NCBI GenBank assembly: GCA_031761405.1
Contig: JASEVX010000006.1
Coordinates: 28,167,533-28,231,532, forward strand
DNA from: Serripes groenlandicus
Lineage: Eukaryota > Mollusca > Bivalvia > Cardiida > Cardiidae
Reading direction: 5' to 3'
Length of the DNA: 64,000 bases
In this document: positions 1 through 12,500 of the stretch, in pieces
How positions within the stretch are numbered: position 1 is the first letter of the stretch
Layout: each line of letters opens with the position of its first letter
Translations under genes and position numbers: made by a program
The notes under the pieces: model-generated
What the model was told of the DNA's origin: nothing
The model's input: the letters and a program-made list of their open reading frames with translations, nothing else
The model's database searches: none

Positions 1-286
1 CAAACCTTTGCTAAAGACCACCTTGGAATAGCAATTTCCTGTCTATAGCAATCATACTTTTAGTTTCCCAAATTCTCATTTACTATATTAATGACCCAAT
101 CTCATTTAAATCATCTCCTATTAACGCTACGCATAGGGTCAACGCATAACTTACATTTGGTCAGATCGTGTACTTTAGTCAGATTGTTAATGACCCTGCA
201 ATTAAAGACCACTTGTGAACAAAGACCAGATTGTTCACTTACCATGGGTGGTCTTTAAACACAGGTTTAACTATTTATAATTTCAG
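1..286. mobile_element. MITE with AAACCTGTG-type terminal inverted repeats, copy 1
   Basis: The element spans about 2-268. The left end (AAACCTTTGCTAAAGACC) and right end (GGTCTTTAAACACAGGTTT) are inverted copies. A second copy lies at 848-1015. The remaining bases to 286 are the intron 3' end with the acceptor of the first visible SLC6 exon. No coding potential was seen. Confidence 0.7.
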
Positions 287-525
287 GTGGCTTACGTTGT
301 CGTAATTTTGCCCATTCTGCTCCTGGTAATTCTGTTAATTTGTGCCATGATGGTCGAAGGACACTTGGACGGCATTCGTTTTTATGTGACGCCGAAATGG
401 GACAAGGTGTTGAACCCAAAAGTGTGGAGTGATGCGGCGACCCAGGTGTTCTTTTCCCTGTCCGCATGTAGTGGCGGACTGACAACTCTTTCCAGTTATA
501 ACAAGTTTCATAATAATGTAAAAAG
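287..525 (+). CDS. SLC6 exon (helices 5-6)
   Basis: Internal exon entering in phase 0 after a TTTCAG acceptor and leaving in phase 2 at an AG|GTATGT donor. It encodes a hydrophobic helix (VVVILPILLLVILLICAMM), an extracellular segment with GIRFYVTPKWDKV, and the unwound helix 6 that lines the substrate site (ATQVFFSLSACSGGL, SSYNKFHNN). The acceptor lies only 18 bp downstream of the end of an inverted-repeat element. Confidence 0.92.
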
Positions 526-3500
526 GTATGTTAATTAAAATAATTATACAAGGCCACAATTAAAAAATTGTTTGTTTGCTGCTTCCGACCCATGCCAATT
601 AAGGGTAGGTAGGTAGGTAGGTAAATAAAAAAAATATATCAGACAGACTTGCAACTTTTTAATTTTATTATGATTAAAAGGAAAGATAAGAAAAAAAATA
701 TATATTTTAGGCCCAAGTTGCCTTTAGCGATAAAGGGGTTTACTGCAACCTGTGGATACTCTGGTGAGCCTCTGCAATAGTCACAGTTTCAGGAGAGCCT
801 TCACCATAGATCTATTATGTAATACGGCTCAAAATGTAACTACAATCAAACCTGTGCTAAAGACCACCTTTGTTTAGCAATTCCATGTCTACAGCAACCA
901 CACCTTTAATTTCCCAATAACTCATTTCCCACATCAATGACCCTGTAATTAAAGACAGCCTGTGAACAAAGACCATATTGTTCTTTTCTCATGAGTGGTC
1001 TTTAAACACAGGTTTAACTGTATTGACAAATAACTATAGAAGTGTAGGCATTCTAATTTTACACCAATGTAACTTAATCCCTTTCACACATATAGACGCT
1101 TTCTGACGCCTCTGCAGCAGACGACTTTTGAAATCATTGTGGCGAAAAGAGAAATTTATCATAATGAGCAATTTCTCCATTTGCCACAATAATTACAACT
1201 TTATTTAGTAATTATACCCCCAAAAAACAAAGTTTTGGGGGGGTATATAGGAGTCACTGTGTCGGTCGGTCGATCGGTCGGTCGGTCGGAAGCCATATTT
1301 TGTCCGGACCATATCTTAACAATGCAACATAGGATTTGAACGAAACTTCATAGGATCATACAACACATTGAGAGGAAGTGCGGTGTATAGGAACCATAAC
1401 TCTATTCTATCTAAATACAGAGTTATTGCCCTTTGTTACTTTTTCTTATTCGTAGAGTCTTGTCCGGAGCATTACTTTAAAACTAATTGTTGGAATTTAA
1501 TAAAACTTCATAGGATGATACAACACATTGAGAGGAAGTGCAGTGTATAGGAACCATAACTCTATTTAATCTAAATACAGAGTTAATGCCCTTTGTTACT
1601 TTTTCTTGTACGGAGAATTACTTAATAACTAACGGATGGAATCTAATAAAACTGCATACAATGGTAGAGCATTATCAGAGGAAGTGCAGTGTACAAGAAC
1701 CATAACTCTAATTTACATAATTACAGAGTTATTGCCCTTTGTTACTTTTTCTTATTCGTAGAGTCTTGTCCAGAGCATAACTTTAAAACAAATTGTTGGA
1801 ATTTAATAAAACTTCATAGGATGATACAACACATTGAGAGGAAGTGCGGTGTACAGGAACCATAACTCTATTTTATCTAAATACAGAGTTATTGCCCTTT
1901 GTTACTCTTTCTTGTCCGTAGAATTACTTAATAACTAATAGATGGAATCTAATTAAACTACATATAATGGTAGAGCATAATCAGAGGAAGTGCAGTGTAC
2001 AAGAACCATAACTCTAATTTACATAATTACAGAGTTATTGCCCTTTGTTACTTTTTCATATTTGTAGAGTCTTGTCCGGAGCATAACTTTAAAACTAATT
2101 GTTGGAATTTAATAAAACTTCATAGGATGATACAACACATTGAGAGGAAGTGCAGTGTACAGAAACCATAACTCTATTTAATCTAAATACAGAGTTATTG
2201 CCCTTTGTTACTTTTTCTTGTCCGGAGAATTTCTTAATAACTAACAGATGGAATCTAATAAAACTGCATACAATGGTAGATCATAATCAGAGAAAGTTCA
2301 GTGTACAAGAACCATAACTCTAATTTACATAATTACAGAGTTATTGCCCTTTGTTACTTTTTCTTGTTTTACAGAGTTATGGCCCTTTTACTTATTAAGT
2401 TGTTGGTCATATTTTGTCCGAAGCCATATTTTGTCCGGCCTATTTCTTACAAACCACTGGGTGGAATTCAATAACATTTTACATGAAGCTTCTATACCAA
2501 GAGGAGATGTGCATATCATACAGATTTTACAATTGCATGTTACTTAACAGAGTTATGGCCCTTTTGTTGGTCAGTCGGAAGCCATATTTTGAGTCAAGGT
2601 GCTGTTTTGGGGGTATTTATCACCTTCAGTGATATTTCTAGTTAAACTCTCATTTATAGAGATTTCTCATGTTTTTGCCTATACGTTTTCAAGGTCGTCT
2701 GCTGCAGATTTGTTGTATCTGGGAAAGAGTTAAACTGTTTCACTCAGACAACAAATATGTAGGAGACGACTTTGAAAACATAATGAGAAAAATATGGAAA
2801 TTCTCTATATATACGAAAGTTTAGTTTCGAATAGAGTTAATAATGAGCATTTCCTCCTTTTGTCACAATGTTTTCAAAAGTCGTCTATATGTGGGAAAGC
2901 ATAAATGTTTTTCCAATGTGTTAAAATCCTCAGATGCGGCTCATATCTTTTTGGAACTTCAGATAGGGTGATTATATCATGCTGAAAAAAAGCCTTATTT
3001 AACCCTTTCCCTCATACGACAATTCTGCAGCAGACGACTTTAAACGTATTTTGTCAAAACATAGAAAATCTCTATAATTGAATGGATAACCTATGACAAA
3101 AAGTGGAAAAACATTGTGGCAAAAGTAGAAATTGCACGTTTTGTGCAATTTCTTCTTTTGTCACTATGTTTTCAAAAAGCTGTCTGCTGCAGAGGCGTCA
3201 AAAAGCGTCTATATTAGGGACAGGGTGAAAGCGTGAACCTGATGCTGTGGTACCAATACTGTGATGATTCTTATTTGTACCCACAACATAGGGCAGGGTT
3301 GGGTTATTAGAGAGATATTATGACAGAATAAAGTCTCCTTTTCTCGCTCCGTCTTCTTTTTTTGTGTTGCCTGCCATTAACCCCTTTCCATCTATAGACA
3401 TATTTTGAAGAGTTTGCATCAGAAGACTTTTCAAAATAGTGTGACAAAAGAAGAAATTGCTCATAATGAGCAATTTCTTCTTTTGCCACAATGTTTTTAA

Positions 3501-6500
3501 CTCTATTCAATAATTCTGTTTTCATATCTAGAGATTTTCCATATTTTTGTCTATGTATTTTGAAGTCGTCTGCTGCAAAAATTTGTTATATGTTGGAAAG
3601 GATTAAGGCATGGTGACAATCAGTAAATCACTTCTCAGAGACCCAGTCTGCCCAGTGTTCTGGACCTGAACATGGCATAATTTTAATCACAGAATCTTAA
3701 CCCTTTCCCTCATACGACAATTCTGCAGCAGACGACTTTGAACATATTTTGTCAAAAAATGGAAAATCTCTATAATTAAATGGATAATCTATGACTAAAA
3801 GTGGTAAACATTGTGGCAAAAGGAGAAATTGCATGTTTTGTGCAATTTCTTCTTTTGTCACTATGTTTTCAAAAAGCCGTCTGCTGTAGAGGCGTCAGAA
3901 AGTGTCTATATGAGGGAAAGGGTTAAAGAAACCTTCTGATCAACAATATGTGATTGGATCAAATAATTATATGTATAATTTATTACTCACAGTTTGTCAT
4001 AAAACATATTGATATACAAATAAAACAAAGCTAATCAGAATCATGTCAATTCACGATTAAACGATGTGCAATTTCTGCAGTTTCTAAAATATTGTTTTCA
4101 ATAATAGTATTCTTATTTATAAAAGATTTCCAAACTTTTGCATTGATGCTTTCAAGGTTGTCTGCTGCACATTTGTTGTTATCCTTTTCCCTCATATAGA
4201 CACTAAATTCTGATGCCTTTGCAGCAGACAGCTTTTTTGAAAACATAGTGACAAAAGAAGAAATTGCTCAAAACAAGCAATTTCTCCTTTTTACACAATG
4301 TTTTCCACTTTAAGTCATAGGTTATCCATTCAATTATAGAGATTTTCTAATTTTGACAAAATACGTTCAAATTTGTCTGCTGCAGGATTGTTGTATGAGG
4401 GAAAGGGTTAAGGAAAAGAATAAGATAACCATTGCCAATCAATTTGTTATATGATACCAATGCCTGATAAGTCACACCCTACTATTGCAGACGACTTTGA
4501 ACGTATTTATCCATTCAATTATAGAGATTATTCAATTTCTTCTTTTGTCACTATGTTTTCAAAAAGCTGTCTGCTGCAGAGGCATTGGAAAGCGTTTATA
4601 TGAGGGACAGGGTTAAAAGAAGCCACACTGTATGAATGATTGACAATTTAACAGGTAGCTAATTAACCCTCTCCCACATGCAAATGTATTTTGAATCATC
4701 TGCAGCAGAGTACTTCTGTCACAATGTTTTCATTTCTATTACGTAAATAACCCTTTTCCCACATACAGACGCTTTCTGATCCCTCTGCAGCAGACAATTT
4801 TTGAAAAAGTGTGTCAAAAGGATGAATTTATACTTAATTTCAAAGCATTTCTACAGGAAGCCGCCTACTGGCAGCTTCCAATAATTGTCATAATTCATTT
4901 ATAGAGATTACCAAATAACGCCCCCCCCCCCCCCCCCCCCCCCCGCCCCCGAGATTTTTTCAAAGTCGCCTGCTGCAGTTTTGCTGTAGGTCGGAAAGGG
5001 ATAAACTTACAATTTCACCCTTTACCACATATAATAAATCTGCAGCAGACATTTTTGTAGTCATATTGGAAAAAATCATGGGAAATCTCTATAAATAAAG
5101 GTACAATTAATGAAAAAACTTGAAAACATTGTGGCAAAAGTAGGAATTGCTGGTTTTTGAGCAATTTCACCTTTTACCAACATGTTCTCAAAAGTTGTCT
5201 GCTGCAGAGGTGTCAGAAAGTGTGTATATAAGGGAAAGGGTTAAGAGATTTTCCATACTGTTGCCAGGATGTTTTAACCCTTTCCCTCATACGGCAATTC
5301 TGCAGCAGACGACTTTGAACTTTGTGCAATTTCTTCTTTTGTCACTATATTTTCAAAAAGCCGTCTGCTGCAGAGGCGTCAGAAAGCGTCTATATGAGGG
5401 AAAGGGTTAATGTTATCTGCTGTAGATTTGTTGTTTATGGGAAAGAGTTGAATATAGAAAATAAATCATGATATTGCGTAATCGGTAAATAAATCATATT
5501 GCGTAATCGGTAAATAAATCATTTGATATTTTTTTCCAGAGATGCAGTAATGATCTGTATTGTAGACACACTGATGAGCGTTCTGGCTGGGTTTACAGTG
5601 TTTGCTTCATTGGGGATACTGGCTCATCAGCTAAATACAACAGTAGAAAATGTTGTCTCTTCAAGTAAGATAATTTTTTACAGTTTCTCTGTTGCAGATG
5701 ATTGTTGAAAACATTGTGGGAAAAGAAGAACTGACAAGAAAGAGTGATTTAAACAAACTAATTCAATTTGTTATAAATCATATTATTTATTAAACCTTTC
5801 CCTCATATGACAATTCTGCAGCAGACAACTTTGAACGTATTTTGTCAAAAAATAGAAAATCTCCATAATTGAATGGATAACCTATGACAAAAAGTGGAAA
5901 ACATTGTGGCAAAAGGAGAAATTGCACATTTTGTGCAATTTCTTCTTTTGTCATTATGTTTTCAAAAAGCTGTCTGCTGCAGAGGTGTCAGAAAGCGTCT
6001 ATATGAGGTATTGATTTAACCTGTTTCCAAGTGCAGATATATTTTAACCTAACTGCAACAGAAGACTTTTGGAAACATTTTTACAGAAGAAGAAATTTCT
6101 AATTATGTGCAATTTCTCCCTTTGTCTCGTTGTTCTCAACTTTATACAATCATTTTATATTCATTTATAGAGATCTTCCTCTTTTTTGTCTGGAAGTTTC
6201 CTAAGTTGTTTGCTGCAGTTTTGTTGCATGTGGGAAAAGGTTAATAAAAATACACTAACTTTAATTTTTCAGATTTGCCATTTTGGGGAAGGACCTGTTT
6301 CCTTTTTTTAGCTCGCCTATTCGAAGAAATAGGGGAGCTTATGTTATCACCCCGGCGTTGGCGTTGGCGTTGGCGTTGGCGTCCGCGTTGCCAGCTTGGT
6401 CAAACCTTTGCGTGCAAGGCCTTTTCTCAGACACTGTGTATGCTGTTGCTTTCAAACTTCACACACTTATTCAGGGTCATTAAGTGACCTTGTATGTCAA

Positions 6501-9500
6501 GTCCCATAACTCTGGAATGGATTTTGACTGAATTGTGCCCCTTTTTCGACTTAGAATTTTGGTCAAACCTTTGCGTGCAAGGCCTTTTCTCAGACACTGT
6601 GTATGCTGTTGCTTTGAAACTTCACACACTTATTCAGGATCATTAGGGGACCTTGTATGTCAAGTCCCATAACTCTGGAATGGATTTTGACTGAATTGTG
6701 CCCCTTTTTGGACTTAGAAATTTGGTCAAACCTTTGCGTGCAAGGCCTTTTCTCAGACACTGTGTATGCTGTTGCTTTGAAACTTCACACACTTATTCAA
6801 TATCATTAGGGGACCTCGTATGTCAAGTCCCATAACTCTGGAATGGATTTTGACTGAATTGTGCCCCTTTTTGGACTTAGAAATTTGGTCAAACCTTTGC
6901 GTGCAAGGCCTTTTCTCAGACACTGTGTATGCTGTTGCTTTCAAACTTCACACACTTATTCAGGGTCATTAGGGGACCTTGTATGTCAAGTCCCATAACT
7001 CTGGTATGGATTTTGACTGAATTGTGCCACTTTTTCGACTTAGAATTTTGGTCAAACCTTTGCGTGCAAGGCCTTTTCTCAGACACTGTGTATGCTGTTG
7101 CTTTGAAACTTCACACACTTATTCAGGATCATTAGGGGACCTTGTATGGCGTTGGTATCAGCGTGGCCAGGTTAAGATTTGCATGCAAGTATTGAAAATT
7201 TGTGATATCTTGCAATAAATAATAGTGTGTGGTTTTATCTGATACTGATACTGTAAGTCTTCGGTATTATGTTCACTATTGGCATACATCGTATATAAAC
7301 CAATTTACAGATTTAAAAGGCCTGTATGGACTTGGTTAACATTTGCATGGAAGTATTGAAAAGGTGTATTATCTTGCAATAGGTGATACTGTGTGACTTT
7401 ACCTAATGCTATAACTGTTCTGAAGTAGGCCCTGATAGACGATGGCCCTGATAGGCGAGCTATATTGTCCTCCGACAACTCTTGTTAACCCTACTTCTTA
7501 CATACAGACGCTTTCTGATGCTTCTGCAGACGACTCTTCAAGATGAGCAATTTCTCCTTTTGTCACAATGTTTTCAATTTTGTTCACTAACCATACCTTC
7601 ACTTAGAGAGGTTTTTCACATTTTGAACCAAATGTTTTCAAAGTCGTCTGCTGCAGATTTGTTGTATATGGGAAAGGGTTAAAACCTCTGCCATAAAAGT
7701 AATAGGTCAATGCTAAATAATTATTATATATAAGCAGCAGACAAAATTTGAAGACATGGCTTTTTCCATTCAATAGTTATTTCATTTATAAATATTTTCC
7801 ATATTTTTGCCACGTTTTCAAGGTCATCTGCTTTATGAGTTGTACGTTGGTAAAGGCAAAGGTCAATGAAATTCAAATTATTTTTCATACAGGTATGGGG
7901 TTGGTGTTTGTAACAATTCCAGCCGTGGTTGTCCGTTTTGAGCCATCATCCATGTGGTCAGTGTTTTTCTTCCTCATGATTCTTTTGATGGGCATGAGCT
8001 CCATTCTTGTGATGACAGAAACCATAGTAACGGTCATTGTCGATGAGTATGTGGAGTCACTAAGAAAACTCCGGGTCTTGGTGCTATTGGTGACGTGTAT
8101 TGTGCTCTTCCTTTTGGGGTTGCCATTGACAACAAGGGTAAGTGGTTGCTATTGACAACATTAATACACACTTACTACTGGTCTACCTGTGATAGGAAAA
8201 GAAATGTTGTTATTAAAGTGAATTAATGCTGCAAGGAGCATAAAACACCATTTTGACGGACAACAGTTGTAGATTGTTCACAACTAGATTAAAGGTACTG
8301 TAGTGTGTGAAAATTAAGAAAGCTATGGTCCTGGTTATTTACCATGTCAGGATGGGGTTGATACGGATCTTTTAACCCTATCACCCACTTTTTAATTTTC
8401 CCCATTTTGTTTTTAATTAAAGAGCAGCTCTGCAAATTGTTTAACCCTCTCCCACATACAACAAATTGACAGTAGTTGACAAAGAAGACATCTAGTCTAA
8501 AATTTGTAAAATCTATGAATTATAAGTTTCATATATTTATAAGTAATTCCTCCATTTGCCAAGTTCTTGCCAAAAGTTGTCTGCTGCAGATACGTCATAA
8601 TGTGTCTGCATGTTGTTATTAGTTGACCCTTTCCCTCATACGGCAATTCTGCAGCAGACGACTTTGAACTTATTTTGTCAAGAAATAGAATAACTCCATA
8701 ATTGAATGGATAACCTATGACAAAAAGTGCAAAAACATTGTGGCAAAAGGAGAAATTGCACGTTTTGTGCAATTTCTTCTTTTGTCACTATGTTTTCAAA
8801 AAGCCTTCTGCTGCAGAGGCGTCAGAAAGCGTCTATATGAGGGAAAGGGTTAAAGAGTTTATTTCATTTTATGTTTTATCTAGGGCGGTACATTCCTATT
8901 ACAACTACTGGACGAGTTCTGTGGCGGCCTTCCGACAATCATTGTTGGTATATTCATGTGTACCGCACTCTCATGGATCTACAAAACTCGACATTTTTGT
9001 ACGGATATTCGACATATGATTGGTCGTCCCGTCAGTCTCTGGTGGCGGGTCATGTGGTGTGGCGTCACTCCGTTGATTATTTTGGTGAGCAGTTGTTGTT
9101 GTATTCAGTATGAAAAGATTTCAATTGAAATCATTCCACTTGATTTTTAACCATTTCCCACATACAACAGATCTGCAGACGATGACTTGTTATATATCTC
9201 CGTAAAAATATGGAAAATCTCTATTAATGACAGTATAATTATTGATTAGAGTTGAAACAATTGTTGTATATAGAAAAATTGCACATTATGAGCAATTTAT
9301 CCATTTGTCACAATGTTTTCAAAAGACATCTGCATCAGATAGGGTTTGTTTGTGGGAAAGGGTTAACTTTATTTAGACTATGGATGTTGTTCGTGAACTT
9401 CCTAAAACTATGGGTAGATGGTTATCAGTTTCTAATTAAATGTGTCTAATGTGGACATGTAGTGTCTATCCAGATCTGCCTCTGCATGCGAAGACACGCC

Positions 9501-12500
9501 TAGCAAGTTAGGTGAGACCAACGACATCAAACTTCATTTTGGCCTAGCTTCGCACCTGTCAAGTGAACATATATCTCAATCTATGATTGATTGTTGATGG
9601 TTTACACCGATTTAAAAAAAAAAACAGATATATCATGGCATTTCCTTGGTAAGATTCCAGTTCTACTGGTCCATTTATATTTACTACAGGCAGTCAGTCG
9701 TCATTGCTAACCCCGTAACTAAGGAGGGCAGCCATTTCTTCCATTTTTAAAGTCTTTGGTTTGACCCAGCCGGGTATCGAACCTGGGACCTCTCACACTT
9801 GAGATGGACGCTCTACGACTACACCACTATAAGGCGGTCCTCACACTAAGATAAAGAAGTATCAACTTTGCATGTAATATATATTTTATGTAAGAAATTT
9901 TACTGTCAGATTATATATGTATCCTTTTTTCAGTTTATATTGATATCGTCTGTGATAAGTGGTATCCAGTTGGATTCCCGCCATTTTCCAGTGTGGTCAG
10001 AGGGGTTTGGTATATTTTTGACTGTGATATGTGTTATCTCCATACCTCTGTTTGTCGGAAGAAGTCTCATTTTTTCGGAGGGAAATCTTTTTGAGGTGAG
10101 TTCACTTTTAACCCCGTCCCATGTGCAAGATGCTTTTAGACACTCAGATTACTATTTAACCCTTTCCCTCATACGACAATTCTGCAGCAGACGACTTTGA
10201 ACGTATTTTGTCAAAACATAGAAAATCTCCATAATTGAATGGATAACCTATTACTAAATATGGAAAACATTGTGGAAAAAGGAGAAATTGCAGGTTTTGT
10301 GCAATTTCTTCTTTTTGTCACTATGTTTTCAAAAAGCTTTCTGCTGCAGAGGCGTCCGAAAGCGTTTATATGAGGGAAAGAGTTAAATCATTTTGGAAGA
10401 AGAATAAAAATCTCAATATGAGTAATTTCTCTTTCTCAAACAATATTTTCAATTTCAGAGATATACCAAAATTTGTAAGCTGGATTTCAAAATGTATAGA
10501 AATGTTCTATATCATGAAAAAGTAACCACATTCTTTATAGCATTCCAATTGGATGGCATTCTGATTCAATGAATTTTGATAAAGTGTATAAGTTAACCCT
10601 TTCCCTCATATAGACGCTTTCTGACGCCTCTGCAGCAGACGGCTTTTAGAAAACATAGTAACAAAAGAAGAAATTGCTCAAAACAAGCAGTTTCTCTTTT
10701 TGCCACAATGTTTTCCACTTTTAGTCATAGGTTGTCCATTCAATTATAGAGATTTTCTATTTTGTAACAAAATATGTTCAAAGTCGTCTGCTGCAGAATT
10801 GTTGTATGAGGGAAAGAGTTAATACTGTCTAAAATTATTTTTAATTTCAGAGATTACAGAAGGGTTGTAAGCCTACAGAGAACTGGGGCCCCGCCCTTAT
10901 TAAACACTGGAAACAGGTGGAATACTACCCAGCTGTTAATACTCATACACTGTCCTTGGATGCAGAACAAAGTCCAGTCCATGCCATATCAGGTAAGGTG
11001 ATTTGGAGTATAAGCATATGGAAGTGTATGCCATATTTGGAAAAGAGATTTGGAGTATAAACATGTTTCAGTACATGCCATATTGCGAAAAGAGATTTGG
11101 AGGATAAACATAGTAAAGTATTGCAAAAAGAGATTTGGAGGATAAACATAGTAAAATATATGTCATTTTGAGAAAAGAGATTTGGAGGATAAACATAATA
11201 AAGTATATGTCATATTGTGAAAAGAGATTTGGAGGATAAACATAATAAAGTATATGTCATATTGCGAAAAGAGATTTGGAGGATAAACATAATAAAGTAT
11301 ATGTCATATTGTGAAAAGAGATTTGGAGGATAAACATAATAAAGTATATGTCATATTGCGAAAAGAGATTTGGAGGATAAACATAATAAAGTATATGTCA
11401 TATTGAGAAAAAGATTTGGAGGATAAACATAATAAAGTATATGTCATATTGTGAAAAGAGATTTGGAGGATAAACACAATAAAGTATGTCATATTGTGAA
11501 AAGAGATTTGGAGGATAAACATAATAAAGTATGTCATATTGCGAAAAATGATTTGGAGGATAAACATAATAAAGTATATGTCATATTGTGAAAAGAGATT
11601 TGGAGGATAAACATAATAAAGTATATGTCTTATTGCAAAAAGAGATTTGGAGGATAAACATAATAAAGTATATGTCATTGCGAAAAGATATTTGGAGGAT
11701 AAACATAATAAAGTATATGTCATATTGTGAAAAGAGATTTGGAGGATAAAAACGGTCCAGTCCATGCCATATAAGGTAAGAAATTTTGGAGGACTTTGCA
11801 GACTTGTTGTATTTGGGGAAATGGTGAAAACCCATCACATTTTCATTATTTTCAGACCATGTAGAATTTTCCACAACTGGTTCCCGACTTCCCAGTTTAT
11901 CCCAGTCGAATCTTATATCATCCACACAGTCGTTTACAACGAAGAAACCTCAGGAGCTGAGACAGAAAGCAATACTGAACCACGCATACAGCAATCCACA
12001 GTGCTCTGTATCCAATGGTGAGTGAGAAACCTCTGTCACATGACTATATCTGTGAGTGATCTAAGCCATAGTGAACCATTCATACAGCAATGCAATGTGT
12101 TCTGTGTCAAATTGTGTGCAGTATAACTCCTGTACGTTGACCTGTCTCTGTCACATGACTGAATCTGTCATTGAACCGAGACAGAAAGCAATACTTAATC
12201 AGACTTACAGCAATCCACAAAGTTCTGTGTCCAATGTTGAATAGTATACCTCATGTACATTGATCTGTCACATGACTGAATCAGTCGGTGAACTGATACA
12301 GAAAGCAATACTAAACCAGGCTCACAGCAACCCACAATGTTCTGTGTCAAATGGTATGCAGTATACCTCCTGTACATTGACCTGTCTCTGTCACATTACT
12401 GAATCAGTTGGTGAACTGAGACAGGAGGCAATACTGAACCACCTATACATTAAGCCACAGTGCTCCGTGTCCAATGGTGAGTAAGAAACCTCTGTCACAT

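Noticed and set aside
4919..4944. Poly-C run as a functional signal
   Set aside because: Simple homopolymer in a decayed MITE and a likely assembly-sensitive site.
6275..7218. Several overlapping open frames with QTFACKAFSQTL-like peptides
   Set aside because: They track the 163-bp tandem array and keep changing frame between units.
8717..9019. Open frames with the peptide FFCHYVFKK..AAEASESVYMRE, also near 22658, 35258, 40903, 45123 and 53316
   Set aside because: All are translations of family A MITE copies; the recurring peptide follows from the repeat, not from a protein family.
9740..9840. tRNA gene on the minus strand (box A and box B visible)
   Set aside because: No acceptor stem or anticodon arm, and several dispersed copies with the same tail: a SINE head.
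11000..11760. CRISPR-like regularly spaced repeat
   Set aside because: Units are contiguous without unique spacers, in a eukaryotic intron.
11304..11765. 153-residue minus-strand open frame of repeated LYCLSSKSLF / FILQISF units
   Set aside because: It is the reverse reading of the 47-bp minisatellite; no start context, no unique sequence.
12260..12484. Open frame through two exon-tail copies taken as a separate gene
   Set aside because: Derived from the SLC6 exon by duplication; treated as a repeat with possible alternative splicing only.
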